Shown piece by piece: positions 6,867 to 15,400 of a stretch of DNA of 42,372 nucleotides. How positions within the stretch are numbered: the first letter of the stretch is position 1; each line of letters starts with the position of its first letter. The stretch lies in assembly GCA_018814305.1 (NCBI GenBank), contig JAHJAA010000029.1:1-42372 (forward strand), written 5' to 3'. This DNA comes from Pseudomonadota bacterium. GTDB lineage: Bacteria; Desulfobacterota; Desulfobulbia; Desulfobulbales; JAGXFP01. Under the pieces are notes generated by a model, which made no database searches, was not told the DNA's origin, and saw nothing but the letters and a program-made list of their open reading frames with translations. Both the position numbers and the translations under genes were made by a program.

Positions 6867-9149
6867 ATGTTACGCATCCGCCGCATCTATGATGACATCC
6901 TGCCGGTCAACCAGGAAACCCTGGCCCAGGTCAAGGCCATCCTGAAATCCCGGTTCAGCACTGTGTCCGAGGATGACATCGAGTCCATCGGGGAGAAACT
7001 GCGCAACCCCTTCAAGCAACGATTCCGCACTGTCCTGTTTGTTGCCGAAAGCATGAAGGGCAAGGTCCTTGGCTTTGCCATCCTGCTCCATGAACCGATC
7101 ATCGGTTTCGCCTATCTGGACTGGTTGGCCACCGCCACCGGCAGCAGTGGTGGCGGTCTTGGTGGAGCGCTCTACGAACGCATCCGCCAGGAGTCGGTGG
7201 GACTCAAAGTGAAGGGTTTGTTTTTTGAATGCCTGCCCGATGATGAGGCCAATTGCCCGGACAAAGCCCTGCTCAAAGAGAACCGGGCCAGGCTCAGGTT
7301 TTATGAACAGTACGGCGCTCGACCCATTATGAATACCGGCTATGAACTGCCGGTTAAAGAGGACGACACCTGTCTGCCCCATCTGGTTTACGACGGTCTG
7401 CTGGCCAACAAACCACCCCGACGGGTCTTCCTCCGCAAGGTGGTACGGGCCATTCTCGAACGCAAATATGCCGATTTCTGCCCCGCCACCTACGTTACCG
7501 AGGTAATCAAATCAATCAGCGATGACCCGGTCCTCATCCGGGAGTATCGCTATGTCAAGCCGGAGGCGGTGGTCAAAACAGTTGAAAGCAAGTCCTTTGA
7601 ACAGATTGCCCTGATCATCAATGACAAGCATGATATCCACCATGTCCATGACCGCGGGTATGTCGAATCTCCCGTCCGGATCAAGAGCATTCTGAAAGAG
7701 CTTGATAAAAGCGGGCTCTTTGCCACCATCAAACCCCACCCCTTCTCCGACCGCCACCTCCATGAGGTCCATGCTGGGGATTTTATCAGCTATCTCAAGA
7801 GGGCCTGCAACGATATGCCCGAAGGGAAGAGCCAGTACCCCTATGTCTTCCCCATCCGCAACAAGACCAGACCACCCAAGGAGCCCTCGGTCCTGGCCGG
7901 ATATTTCTGCATCGACACCTTCACCCCGATCAACAGAAATGCCTACCCGGCGGCCCGCAGGGCGGTTGACTGCGCCCTGACCGGCGCCCGTGAAGTCTTA
8001 AACGGCCGAAGGGTGGCCTACGCCCTGGTCCGGCCGCCTGGCCACCATGCCGAACATCGATTTTTCGGGGGCTTCTGTTATTTCAACAACAACGCCGTGG
8101 CCGCCCAGTATCTCAGCCAATACGGCAAGGTGGCGATTCTGGATGTTGATTACCATCACGGCAACGGTCAACAGGAGATCTTCTATGGTCGACCGGATGT
8201 ACTGACCATCTCACTCCACGGTCATCCCAGTTTTGCCTATCCCTATTTTTCCGGCTTTCCCGAAGAACAGGGCGAGGATGAAGGAGAGGGGTTTAATCTC
8301 AATCTGGCTTTACCCGAAAAGGTCGATGGCGAGATCTACCGAACCGCCCTGAAAAAGGCCCTGGAAAGAATCGAGACCTTCAATCCGGCCTTTCTGGTGG
8401 TGGCCCTGGGATTCGATACGGCCAAGGGCGATCCCACCGGGACCTGGAGTCTGCAGGCCCGCGATTTCAAGGCCAACGGCGAGGCCATCGGTGCCCTCGG
8501 TCTGCCCACGGTGATTGTCCAGGAGGGCGGCTATCGAACCCGCACCCTGGGCAAGAACGCCGGGGCCTTTTTCAATGGCTTAAGCGAGGCGGTCACTAAA
8601 TGGGCGACAGCCGGACGGAAGCCCAAAAGTCAAATCCACGGACTGGCTTCCAGGCAGGAGGTCGTTCCGGCCGATATCGAGCGCATCGGCAAACTTGTCG
8701 AAATTACCGGATTCTTCCATACCGAAGAGGTTGAGGTCGCCAAGGAATTGGTTGAAGAACGGCTGAACAAGGGTGATGCCAGCGGCTATCATTTTTTACT
8801 CCTCGAACATTACGGTCGCCTGGTGGGCTATACCTGTTTTGGGCTCATACCCTGCACCAGTTCAAGTTTCGACCTTTACTGGATCGTCGTCCATCCCGAT
8901 TATCAAGGCCGTGGGATAGGACAGCAACTCATGAAGGACACCGAACGGAAGATCAGGGCCATGGGGGGAAAACGCATCTATGTGGACACCTCCCAAAAAC
9001 CTCAGTATGCCAGCACCAGATCCTTTTATGAGCGTTGCAGCTACCTCCAGGAAACCCTGCTGGAGGATTTTTACGCCCCCGGTGACGGCAAGGTGATCTA
9101 CTGTAAAAAACTCCAGAGCGGGAGGAGCAAGCACCAAACAAATCCTTAA
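6867..9149 (+). CDS. Trifunctional GNAT / acetylpolyamine-amidohydrolase (HDAC-like) / GNAT fusion
   Basis: This is a 760-residue protein. Residues ~1-170 are GNAT-like ('LFVAESMKGKVLGFAILLHE', 'LDWLATATGSSGGGLGGALY'). Residues ~255-575 are a zinc-dependent deacetylase of the histone-deacetylase/acetylpolyamine amidohydrolase superfamily: general-base histidines H393-H394 in RPPGHHAEH, zinc ligands D428 and H430 in DVDYHHGNGQ and D522 in KGDPTG, and catalytic Y556 in QEGGYR. Residues ~600-750 are a second GNAT with the acetyl-CoA loop 'VVHPDYQGRGIGQQLMKD'. Adding and removing acetyl groups within one polypeptide is unusual. Next to kamA, a plausible role is acetylation and deacetylation of beta-lysine or a derived product, by analogy with the AblB acetyltransferase; this is inference. 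The start at 6867 has GGAG 7 nt upstream. The frame is also open upstream to 6462, but that part overlaps the ATP-grasp gene and lacks domain similarity. Confidence 0.85.
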   Translation: MLRIRRIYDDILPVNQETLAQVKAILKSRFSTVSEDDIESIGEKLRNPFKQRFRTVLFVAESMKGKVLGFAILLHEPIIGFAYLDWLATATGSSGGGLGGALYERIRQESVGLKVKGLFFECLPDDEANCPDKALLKENRARLRFYEQYGARPIMNTGYELPVKEDDTCLPHLVYDGLLANKPPRRVFLRKVVRAILERKYADFCPATYVTEVIKSISDDPVLIREYRYVKPEAVVKTVESKSFEQIALIINDKHDIHHVHDRGYVESPVRIKSILKELDKSGLFATIKPHPFSDRHLHEVHAGDFISYLKRACNDMPEGKSQYPYVFPIRNKTRPPKEPSVLAGYFCIDTFTPINRNAYPAARRAVDCALTGAREVLNGRRVAYALVRPPGHHAEHRFFGGFCYFNNNAVAAQYLSQYGKVAILDVDYHHGNGQQEIFYGRPDVLTISLHGHPSFAYPYFSGFPEEQGEDEGEGFNLNLALPEKVDGEIYRTALKKALERIETFNPAFLVVALGFDTAKGDPTGTWSLQARDFKANGEAIGALGLPTVIVQEGGYRTRTLGKNAGAFFNGLSEAVTKWATAGRKPKSQIHGLASRQEVVPADIERIGKLVEITGFFHTEEVEVAKELVEERLNKGDASGYHFLLLEHYGRLVGYTCFGLIPCTSSSFDLYWIVVHPDYQGRGIGQQLMKDTERKIRAMGGKRIYVDTSQKPQYASTRSFYERCSYLQETLLEDFYAPGDGKVIYCKKLQSGRSKHQTNP

Positions 9150-9423
9150 ACCCTGGGCCCGTTCAAAGGCCGCCGCATTTCTCTGTTATACTGTTTTTTA
9201 AAATTCTCCCCTTGAGGTGACTGCCTGGTCTGTATTGAATTATTGGAAGGACGTTATTTAGGTCCACACCCCGCAAACAGCGCCCAGGTTACACCCCACC
9301 CTTACCCCAATAAACTCCCCAGGCCAGGTCTGCCAACTCCATCCAGGAGCGACCCTGATTCGTGCGTCTAAAGCGCATAATAATCCAGGCCAAGGGAACT
9401 CTCTTATGACACTTTGAGGAACT

Positions 9424-10833
9424 ATGGAATTCTCACAATCCGCCATGCTTGCGGCCAATATGCATGAGTATCAGGATGACTATCAGCGGTTAAATTTCAT
9501 CACCGAAGAAGAAGGACGGGCAGCCACCCTCCTGCGCAGTGAACTTCTGGAAAAATTAGTCGCAACGGGTGCCAGCAGCATCTGCCAGGGCACCAAACTT
9601 CATACCGGGGAGCTCTCCCCGGGTTGCAGATCATGCACCAACGGCCGGTGGAGTTGCCTGTTTATCAATGGTCTGTGCAATGGTCGCTGCTTTTACTGCC
9701 CAACCACCCAGGACTCAAAATCCGAGCCGACCACCAACAATCTCCGCTTTGCCAACCCCCAGGACTATATTGATTATGTCCAACTCTTCGACTTCACCGG
9801 GGTCAGCATCAGCGGCGGAGAACCTTTGATGACCTATGACCGGACCCTGACCTATGTCACCAAGCTAAAGAAACGATTCGGCAACGCCATTCATCTGTGG
9901 ATGTACACCAACGGAATGCTCGCAACCGAAGAAAAAATCCGTTCCCTGGCCGATGCCGGGCTCGACGAGATTCGTTTTGATATCAGTGCCGACCGTTACG
10001 TGCTGGACAAGATCAAATTCGCCACCGGGCGGATTCCATGGATTACCGTAGAAATCCCGGCCATCCCGGAGGACTATCAACAGCTAAGGGCTCTCCTGCC
10101 CGCCCTGGCTGATGCCGGGGTCAACCACCTGAACCTCCATCAGTTGCGTTGCACCCCCCATAATCTGAACAATCTTACGGCCCGAAACTACCGCTTCAGC
10201 CACGGCCCCAGGATCCTGTCAATAGATTCAGAGCTCACCGCCCTGCGTTTGCTGTTCGATGCCGCCACCGGCCGGGCCCCGGCGGTAAATTACTGCTCCT
10301 ATGCCTACAAATATCGTTTTCAGAGCCGAGCCTCCCGACTACGGGTGGCCGCCAGGCTGGCCGACCCCTGTGAGGATATCACTGAAGCAGGCTTTATACG
10401 TCGACTTACTTTGACCGGCAGTGCCAAGCAAATCAGTGAATGCACCGCCCAGATCAACCGAAAAGGAATCACCTCCGGATTACAGCTTGAAAACCCGGGT
10501 CGCCTCAATTTCAACATCTCGCTCTGGCCTCACCTCGATTTTACCGGATGCACACTCCTGGTTAGTTATTACACACCACAGCTCAGGGAAAATGCCTCTT
10601 ACCGGGGTCGTACCTTGAAAGTGCCACTCAACCGCAAGCGCACTTTGATCGCTGAGCGAATCGGAACCGTGAACGGACGAGAAATTCCACCCGAAGAACG
10701 TTTGCTTTTTAAGACCCTCTTCCTGACAGAAAATCACCTGCTGATCCAAGGAGAGCATCCGGAACTCCTTGGCACCCTGGCTGACATCTATGAACTGGAG
10801 CGGTTGCCGGATGGCCTGCATCTTTACCAATAA
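9424..10833 (+). CDS. Radical SAM protein with N-terminal cysteine cluster
   Basis: This 469-residue radical SAM enzyme carries C85-x3-C89-x2-C92 (LCNGRCFYCP) for the SAM-binding [4Fe-4S] cluster and a clear GGEPL motif (SISGGEPLMTYDRT) of the AdoMet site. Four more cysteines lie just before it (C54, C68, C71, C78 in 'CRSCTNGRWSC') and could ligate an auxiliary cluster. The fold resembles pyruvate-formate-lyase-activase-type or peptide-modifying radical SAM proteins, but the C-terminal ~170 residues are not recognised. GAGGA lies 4 nt upstream of the start. It is about 270 bp downstream of the HDAC-fusion gene and 36 bp upstream of a YkgJ-like gene, so it forms a pair with the latter. Membership of the kamA pathway is possible but unproven. 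Confidence 0.75.
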   Translation: MEFSQSAMLAANMHEYQDDYQRLNFITEEEGRAATLLRSELLEKLVATGASSICQGTKLHTGELSPGCRSCTNGRWSCLFINGLCNGRCFYCPTTQDSKSEPTTNNLRFANPQDYIDYVQLFDFTGVSISGGEPLMTYDRTLTYVTKLKKRFGNAIHLWMYTNGMLATEEKIRSLADAGLDEIRFDISADRYVLDKIKFATGRIPWITVEIPAIPEDYQQLRALLPALADAGVNHLNLHQLRCTPHNLNNLTARNYRFSHGPRILSIDSELTALRLLFDAATGRAPAVNYCSYAYKYRFQSRASRLRVAARLADPCEDITEAGFIRRLTLTGSAKQISECTAQINRKGITSGLQLENPGRLNFNISLWPHLDFTGCTLLVSYYTPQLRENASYRGRTLKVPLNRKRTLIAERIGTVNGREIPPEERLLFKTLFLTENHLLIQGEHPELLGTLADIYELERLPDGLHLYQ

Positions 10834-10869
10834 CGAACTTTTTTATAAAAATTATCCTGGAGAATTTCG

Positions 10870-11361
10870 ATGAACTTGTGTGTGTTATGCGCCCAACGAG
10901 GAAATGCCTGCTGTGTCAACCGTGACATCCTGGTCACCAGCGCTGACCAGGAGCGAATCGCCGCTCATGTCGGCGAATCAACCTTTTTTGAATACCGGAA
11001 ACCGGCATCACCGGCATACCTGGATAATGACGATGACCCCAACTGGAATAGTATGACCGTTCAGGTTAACGGAGCAAGATTGGTACTGAAGCGTGGAATG
11101 ACCAAACGGTGTTATTTCCTGACCGGCCGGGGCTGCCGGCTGCCGGCAGCGGTCCGGCCCCTGATCTGCCGCCTGCACCCAGTGGAATATACCGAGACCG
11201 GGATAACCGGGCTCTCAGGAGAATGCCCCATTGAGTTACTTGCCCCTCCCACAAGCCTTCTTGAGAACCTGGGGATGAGTCTTGACCAGGCTGAATCATG
11301 GCGGAGTCAGCTCTACGAAGAACTGCGGCAGGATTTTAAAAAGAGAGAAAAGGTGGCGTGA
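10870..11361 (+). CDS. YkgJ-family cysteine cluster protein
   Basis: This 163-residue cytosolic protein has the cysteine pattern of the YkgJ/UPF0153 family: an N-terminal CVLCAQRGNACC, a central CYFLTGRGC, then ICRLHPVEY and a last cysteine in GECPIE. Family members are thought to bind an Fe-S or zinc centre and their biochemical role is largely unknown. GGAG precedes the ATG by 8 nt. The gene follows the radical SAM gene closely on the same strand, which suggests co-transcription and perhaps a role as an iron-sulfur partner. There is no signal peptide or membrane segment. Confidence 0.75.
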   Translation: MNLCVLCAQRGNACCVNRDILVTSADQERIAAHVGESTFFEYRKPASPAYLDNDDDPNWNSMTVQVNGARLVLKRGMTKRCYFLTGRGCRLPAAVRPLICRLHPVEYTETGITGLSGECPIELLAPPTSLLENLGMSLDQAESWRSQLYEELRQDFKKREKVA

Positions 11362-11464
11362 TCAAAGCTCCAGGCGCCTGACACCCCCCTGTTTGTGCTC
11401 ATTATTTTCGGAAGGTGCAGGCCGAAAAACTTCATCTAGAGAACTTTCCCAGTCAATCATGAGG

Positions 11465-11492
11465 GTTCGGATCAGGAGAACCTGATCCGAAC
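11465..11492. terminator. 12-bp perfect hairpin at the convergent ends of ykgJ-like and FHA genes
   Basis: GTTCGGATCAGG (11465-11476) pairs with CCTGATCCGAAC (11481-11492) around an AGAA loop. The stem covers the last codons and stop of the minus-strand FHA gene and lies ~100 bp after the plus-strand ykgJ-like stop. It may act as a bidirectional terminator, although there is no strong T-run on either side. Confidence 0.4.
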
Positions 11493-12182
11493 GCTGCCGA
11501 CCGTGATGATATCCAAGGGCTTAAGAAGTTTTTCCCGCATCAGTTTCTCCCCGTTCAAACAGGTCTTCCTGAAACCGCTACCGGGAGAGATGAGGTATCC
11601 TTTCTTGCGAAAGACGATGGAGAACTGAATTTTTCCCATCAGAAAACCGGACAGGATGAGGTTACAGGTTGGATCCTTGCCGGCTTTGACGTCTTGCCCA
11701 TGCAAGAGAAGTCTGGCTGGAGAGGCCTTGCCCGCCAGGACCGTTAATTGACGATTCAGGTTGGCCTCTTTTTTTTTGCGCAAATCGGTTTCATTAAAAA
11801 TACCGCTAACATACACGGTCCGATCACCCGCCTCTTCCGCATAATTACGGGCCACGGAAGCGGCCTCTTCCGACTTCTCTTCATCAGACAGGTCATCAGC
11901 CGGTTTCAAGGTAAACTTACCGATATTGAGCCGGTCCATTTTGCTGATTGGGGTGGAAGAACGAATCTTCTTCCGGTTCACCCTGGTGCCGTTCATACTG
12001 AGAAGATCGGCCAGATAGTACTGACCATCCCTCAACTCCAGGGTAGAATGTTTACGGGATACCGCCGTATTGGGGATGATCACGTCCGCCTCATTGTCGC
12101 GACCAATGACCAGACACTGCCCCTCATTGATGGTGAAATGCAGAATTACCCGTTTTTTGAACAAAATCACCCATTCTTCCAT
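11472..12182 (-). CDS. Double FHA-domain protein
   Basis: This 236-residue protein has two forkhead-associated (phosphothreonine-binding) modules. The first spans residues ~20-92 with canonical GR-x(14)-SRKH-x(18)-NGT spacing (IGRDNEADVIIPNTAVSRKH, then LSMNGTRVN). The second, more diverged, spans ~157-236 (AGKDPTCNLILSG, then TCLNGEKLMREKLLKPLDII). The linker (residues ~93-150) is acidic and charged, and contains RTVYVSG, which could be a phosphorylated threonine that the FHA domains recognise. There is no signal peptide. The start at 12182 was chosen because a strong AGGAGG lies 5 nt upstream; an upstream in-frame ATG lacks a site. FHA proteins act with Ser/Thr kinases or type VI secretion, and none is encoded nearby. 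It is divergent from tamB. Confidence 0.85.
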   Translation of the reverse strand: MEEWVILFKKRVILHFTINEGQCLVIGRDNEADVIIPNTAVSRKHSTLELRDGQYYLADLLSMNGTRVNRKKIRSSTPISKMDRLNIGKFTLKPADDLSDEEKSEEAASVARNYAEEAGDRTVYVSGIFNETDLRKKKEANLNRQLTVLAGKASPARLLLHGQDVKAGKDPTCNLILSGFLMGKIQFSIVFRKKGYLISPGSGFRKTCLNGEKLMREKLLKPLDIITVGSVRIRFS

Positions 12183-12457
12183 GGTGCCTCCTATGAACGA
12201 CAATGAGATCTATATTCATAATAGGCACACCAAGACGCTTTCGAGAAGAAATAAACGCAGAATTTCTGGCCCCCTTCTAAATCGGAGAAAACCATTACGA
12301 ATATCCCCAAATAGCGAAAGCACTTCCCGGGAGAGAATGATATGCTGGTGAAGACGCGCTACCCGATAAAATACATCATTGGAATTGACCAACCCGGACT
12401 CAAAAACCAAAGAAACAAAAGACCAGTATCCAGCGCCTGAAAAACAGTTGCCCAATA

Positions 12458-15400
12458 ATGAAAATCAAACTCTCAATTATCATTTTAGGATGTATTCTAG
12501 CGGCGACCGGAAGTATCTTCGGCCTTCGGGATAGAATCCTGCCACCCCTCATCGTCTCTGCAGTCCAGGCCAAACTTGGTATGGAGATCACTGTGGCTGC
12601 GGTGTCGGGTTCCTTTATTCGGGATCTGCGGATATCCGGGCTCCGGACAACCAGACCGGCTCCGGACGGTCCCCTCGTCTCAATTGGGGCCAACACCATC
12701 CAGGCCCGATATTCCCTTCCACTGCTTTTTCATGGCTTCGATTCCTTTCTCAGCGACCTCCGACTCGAACTTGATGGTGCCCGGGTGGAAATGGATTTCG
12801 CCCGAACCCAGGGACAAAACGCCACCCCCCCCTCACCTGCTTCAAACTTTTTGCTACCCATCATCCGGGCACAAAACACGCTCATTGATTTACAAGGACC
12901 GGAATGGTCGGTCTTACTTTCGGGCACCGACCTCACGGTGACATCTGCAAACCCTGGTCAAGGTGGAATCCCGGTAACAGTCCACGCCACCCAATCCAAA
13001 ATCAATATTCCAGCCCTGCATCCTTGGGCCGGGGAACTTTCCGCCATTGGCATTCTGAGCCGTTATGGTGTCGTCATCAACACCCTGACCAGCGACAACC
13101 ATCCGGTTATTTCCAAGGCCCACCTGACATACGGTCCCCAAGAACCATTCGGTTTCAACCTCTCATTTTCCGCCTTTAACGGCCATGGCACGGTCAACGG
13201 GACCCTCGAACCCGGGGACATGACCTTGGGCTGGGATATTCCGACCGTAGACCTCTCTAAAGTAACCCGGAGATTACGCACAACCCAACCGTTGCCCCAG
13301 GGAATTCTCACCAGCAGAGGGACCCTGAAAGGCAATTTTTCCGATCCCGCTTCCCTGAGCGGCGGGATCTCTCTCACCATCAACGAAGGTCTCTTCCGTG
13401 AAATCCCCTTCCAGCGATTCGCCATAACCGGGACTTCGGCGACCGGGATCCTCACGGTGGATTCCTTTGACCTCAAGATTGGAGAGAATAGCTTGACCGC
13501 CTCCAGGCTCTCAACTCCACAAGCAATGCTGGTCCCAGTGGATCTGGCAGGATTGGCTGCAAACAGCACCGGAGATTTCTCTGTTCGGTTGCAGAATCTC
13601 CCATCCCTGTTGCAGCTGCTCGGAATACCAGAAGAGAATCTTCCCGGTGATATCCCGGTCCACCGGATTCTCATCTCCGGGGCCGCCGATCATGGTGTCC
13701 TGCACATTAAGTCCTTATCAGCAACAATGCCCGGAAACGTCCTGTCCGCCTCCGGGGTGGAAACCCCTCTGGCCGCACTGGTCGATGGAAATACTGAGTC
13801 AACCATCGAAAACACCAAGGGCAGCTTCTCGGCCCGCCTGGAAGATATCCCTTCCCTGCTGCGCCTGGCTGGAATGCCTGCCGAACAGCTCCCCTCCGGC
13901 CTCCCCACCCACCGACTGGAGGTTACCGGCCAGGCCTCAAAGGACGGGATTATCCTGAAATCAGGAACCTTCAAGGGAGCTGACGCCACGGTGACCCTGC
14001 AGCGGTGCGAGATAACCCTGCCCAGCACCGGGCCATTACTCAAAGGCCTCGGCCTGATCGTCCGCCTGGTAGCGGATATCCCCGATCTCGACCGAATCGG
14101 GCCGATTATGGGCCTTACCGAAACCGGAGGCAGCCTCAAGGTCGCGATGAACCTGGAAGGAGCCCTTGGTGCCCCCAAGGGCTCCGTGGACATTACCGGC
14201 AACAATCTTCGCTACCGAAAAATCGCGGTCGATACCTTTTCCCTTGCAGCTCGATCCGGCTCAACAGGATGGCAGATCGAAACATTTGAGACGGCCAAGG
14301 GGAAAGACCATCTCTCCGGCCACGGGATCATGACCACAAATCCATTCCGTTTCAAGGATGCAACCCTTGATCTCCAGATTGATGATATCGGTCTCTATGA
14401 TCAGTGGTTCTCCATCGATGATGGACGTGTCCAACGGGGTAGTCTTTCCGCCCATCTGGAGGGAGCCGGAATTCCCTCCGCACTCGAAGGGAGTTTTACA
14501 GTCCACCTCGCCGATGCACTCATCTCCGGAGTTGCAATTTCTCAAGGGGATCTCACCGGCTCTCTGACCGGGGACTCTATTGATATCACATGGTTTTCGG
14601 CTGAAACCTCCGAGGGACAGGTCAGTCTTGCCGGCTCCTTTCTCCACCAGGCGTGGGGACTGCCGGTCAGCGGGACAATCCACCAACTGGACCTGGGTCG
14701 CGAGGGCCTGAAGCTTGTGTTGACAAACCCGGTCCCGGTTCAAATAGAGGGGGCCTCTTCTTGGTCTTTCGGTAAAGCCACCCTGAGGGGCGAGGCCGGG
14801 GAATTGATGATGAGTGGAGTCCTCTCTGCCCAGACAGGATATACGATCTCCGTAGAAGCCCGTGGAGTTGAAAGCGCCCCCCTCAAGCCATTCTTAAAAG
14901 AGCTGCCCATTGAGTTTCATGGACTCAACCTCTCCGGACAGATCTCCGGCAACGTAGATATGCCGGAAATTTCATTGGTCGGCTCGGTGAAGGAACTCCG
15001 GGCCCCCGGCGCCGATATCCCGTTGACCGGTCATCTTGAACTCTCCCTTTCATCTGGAGGTATCCTCCTCAAAACCTTTTCCTGGGAAACCGCCAACGGC
15101 GAACAGATTCTACTCTCCGGCACCCTTCCCTATGACCTTTTTACCAGAAAATTTATTCCGGGCAGCATAGAGCTCCAGAGTACCTTCACCGTTCCGGACC
15201 TGGTCACCTTCACGGCCTTTTTCCCCGAGAGATATCACGTCCCGGGGGCTCTAACCGGCACCGTAAATATCTCTGGAACCGCCGACCACCCTGAAGCGAT
15301 CTTTGATTTTAAAGCCACGAAAATCCGGTTTCCGGCCTGGTCTCCCCTGCACCCTCCCGGGGCAGTAACCATGCATGCCGCAGGATTCCTGAAAAACAAC

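Noticed and set aside
12216-12455. 79-codon minus-strand frame between the FHA and tamB genes
   Set aside because: Only a TTG start, no ribosome binding site and no recognisable family; it lies in the divergent promoter gap.
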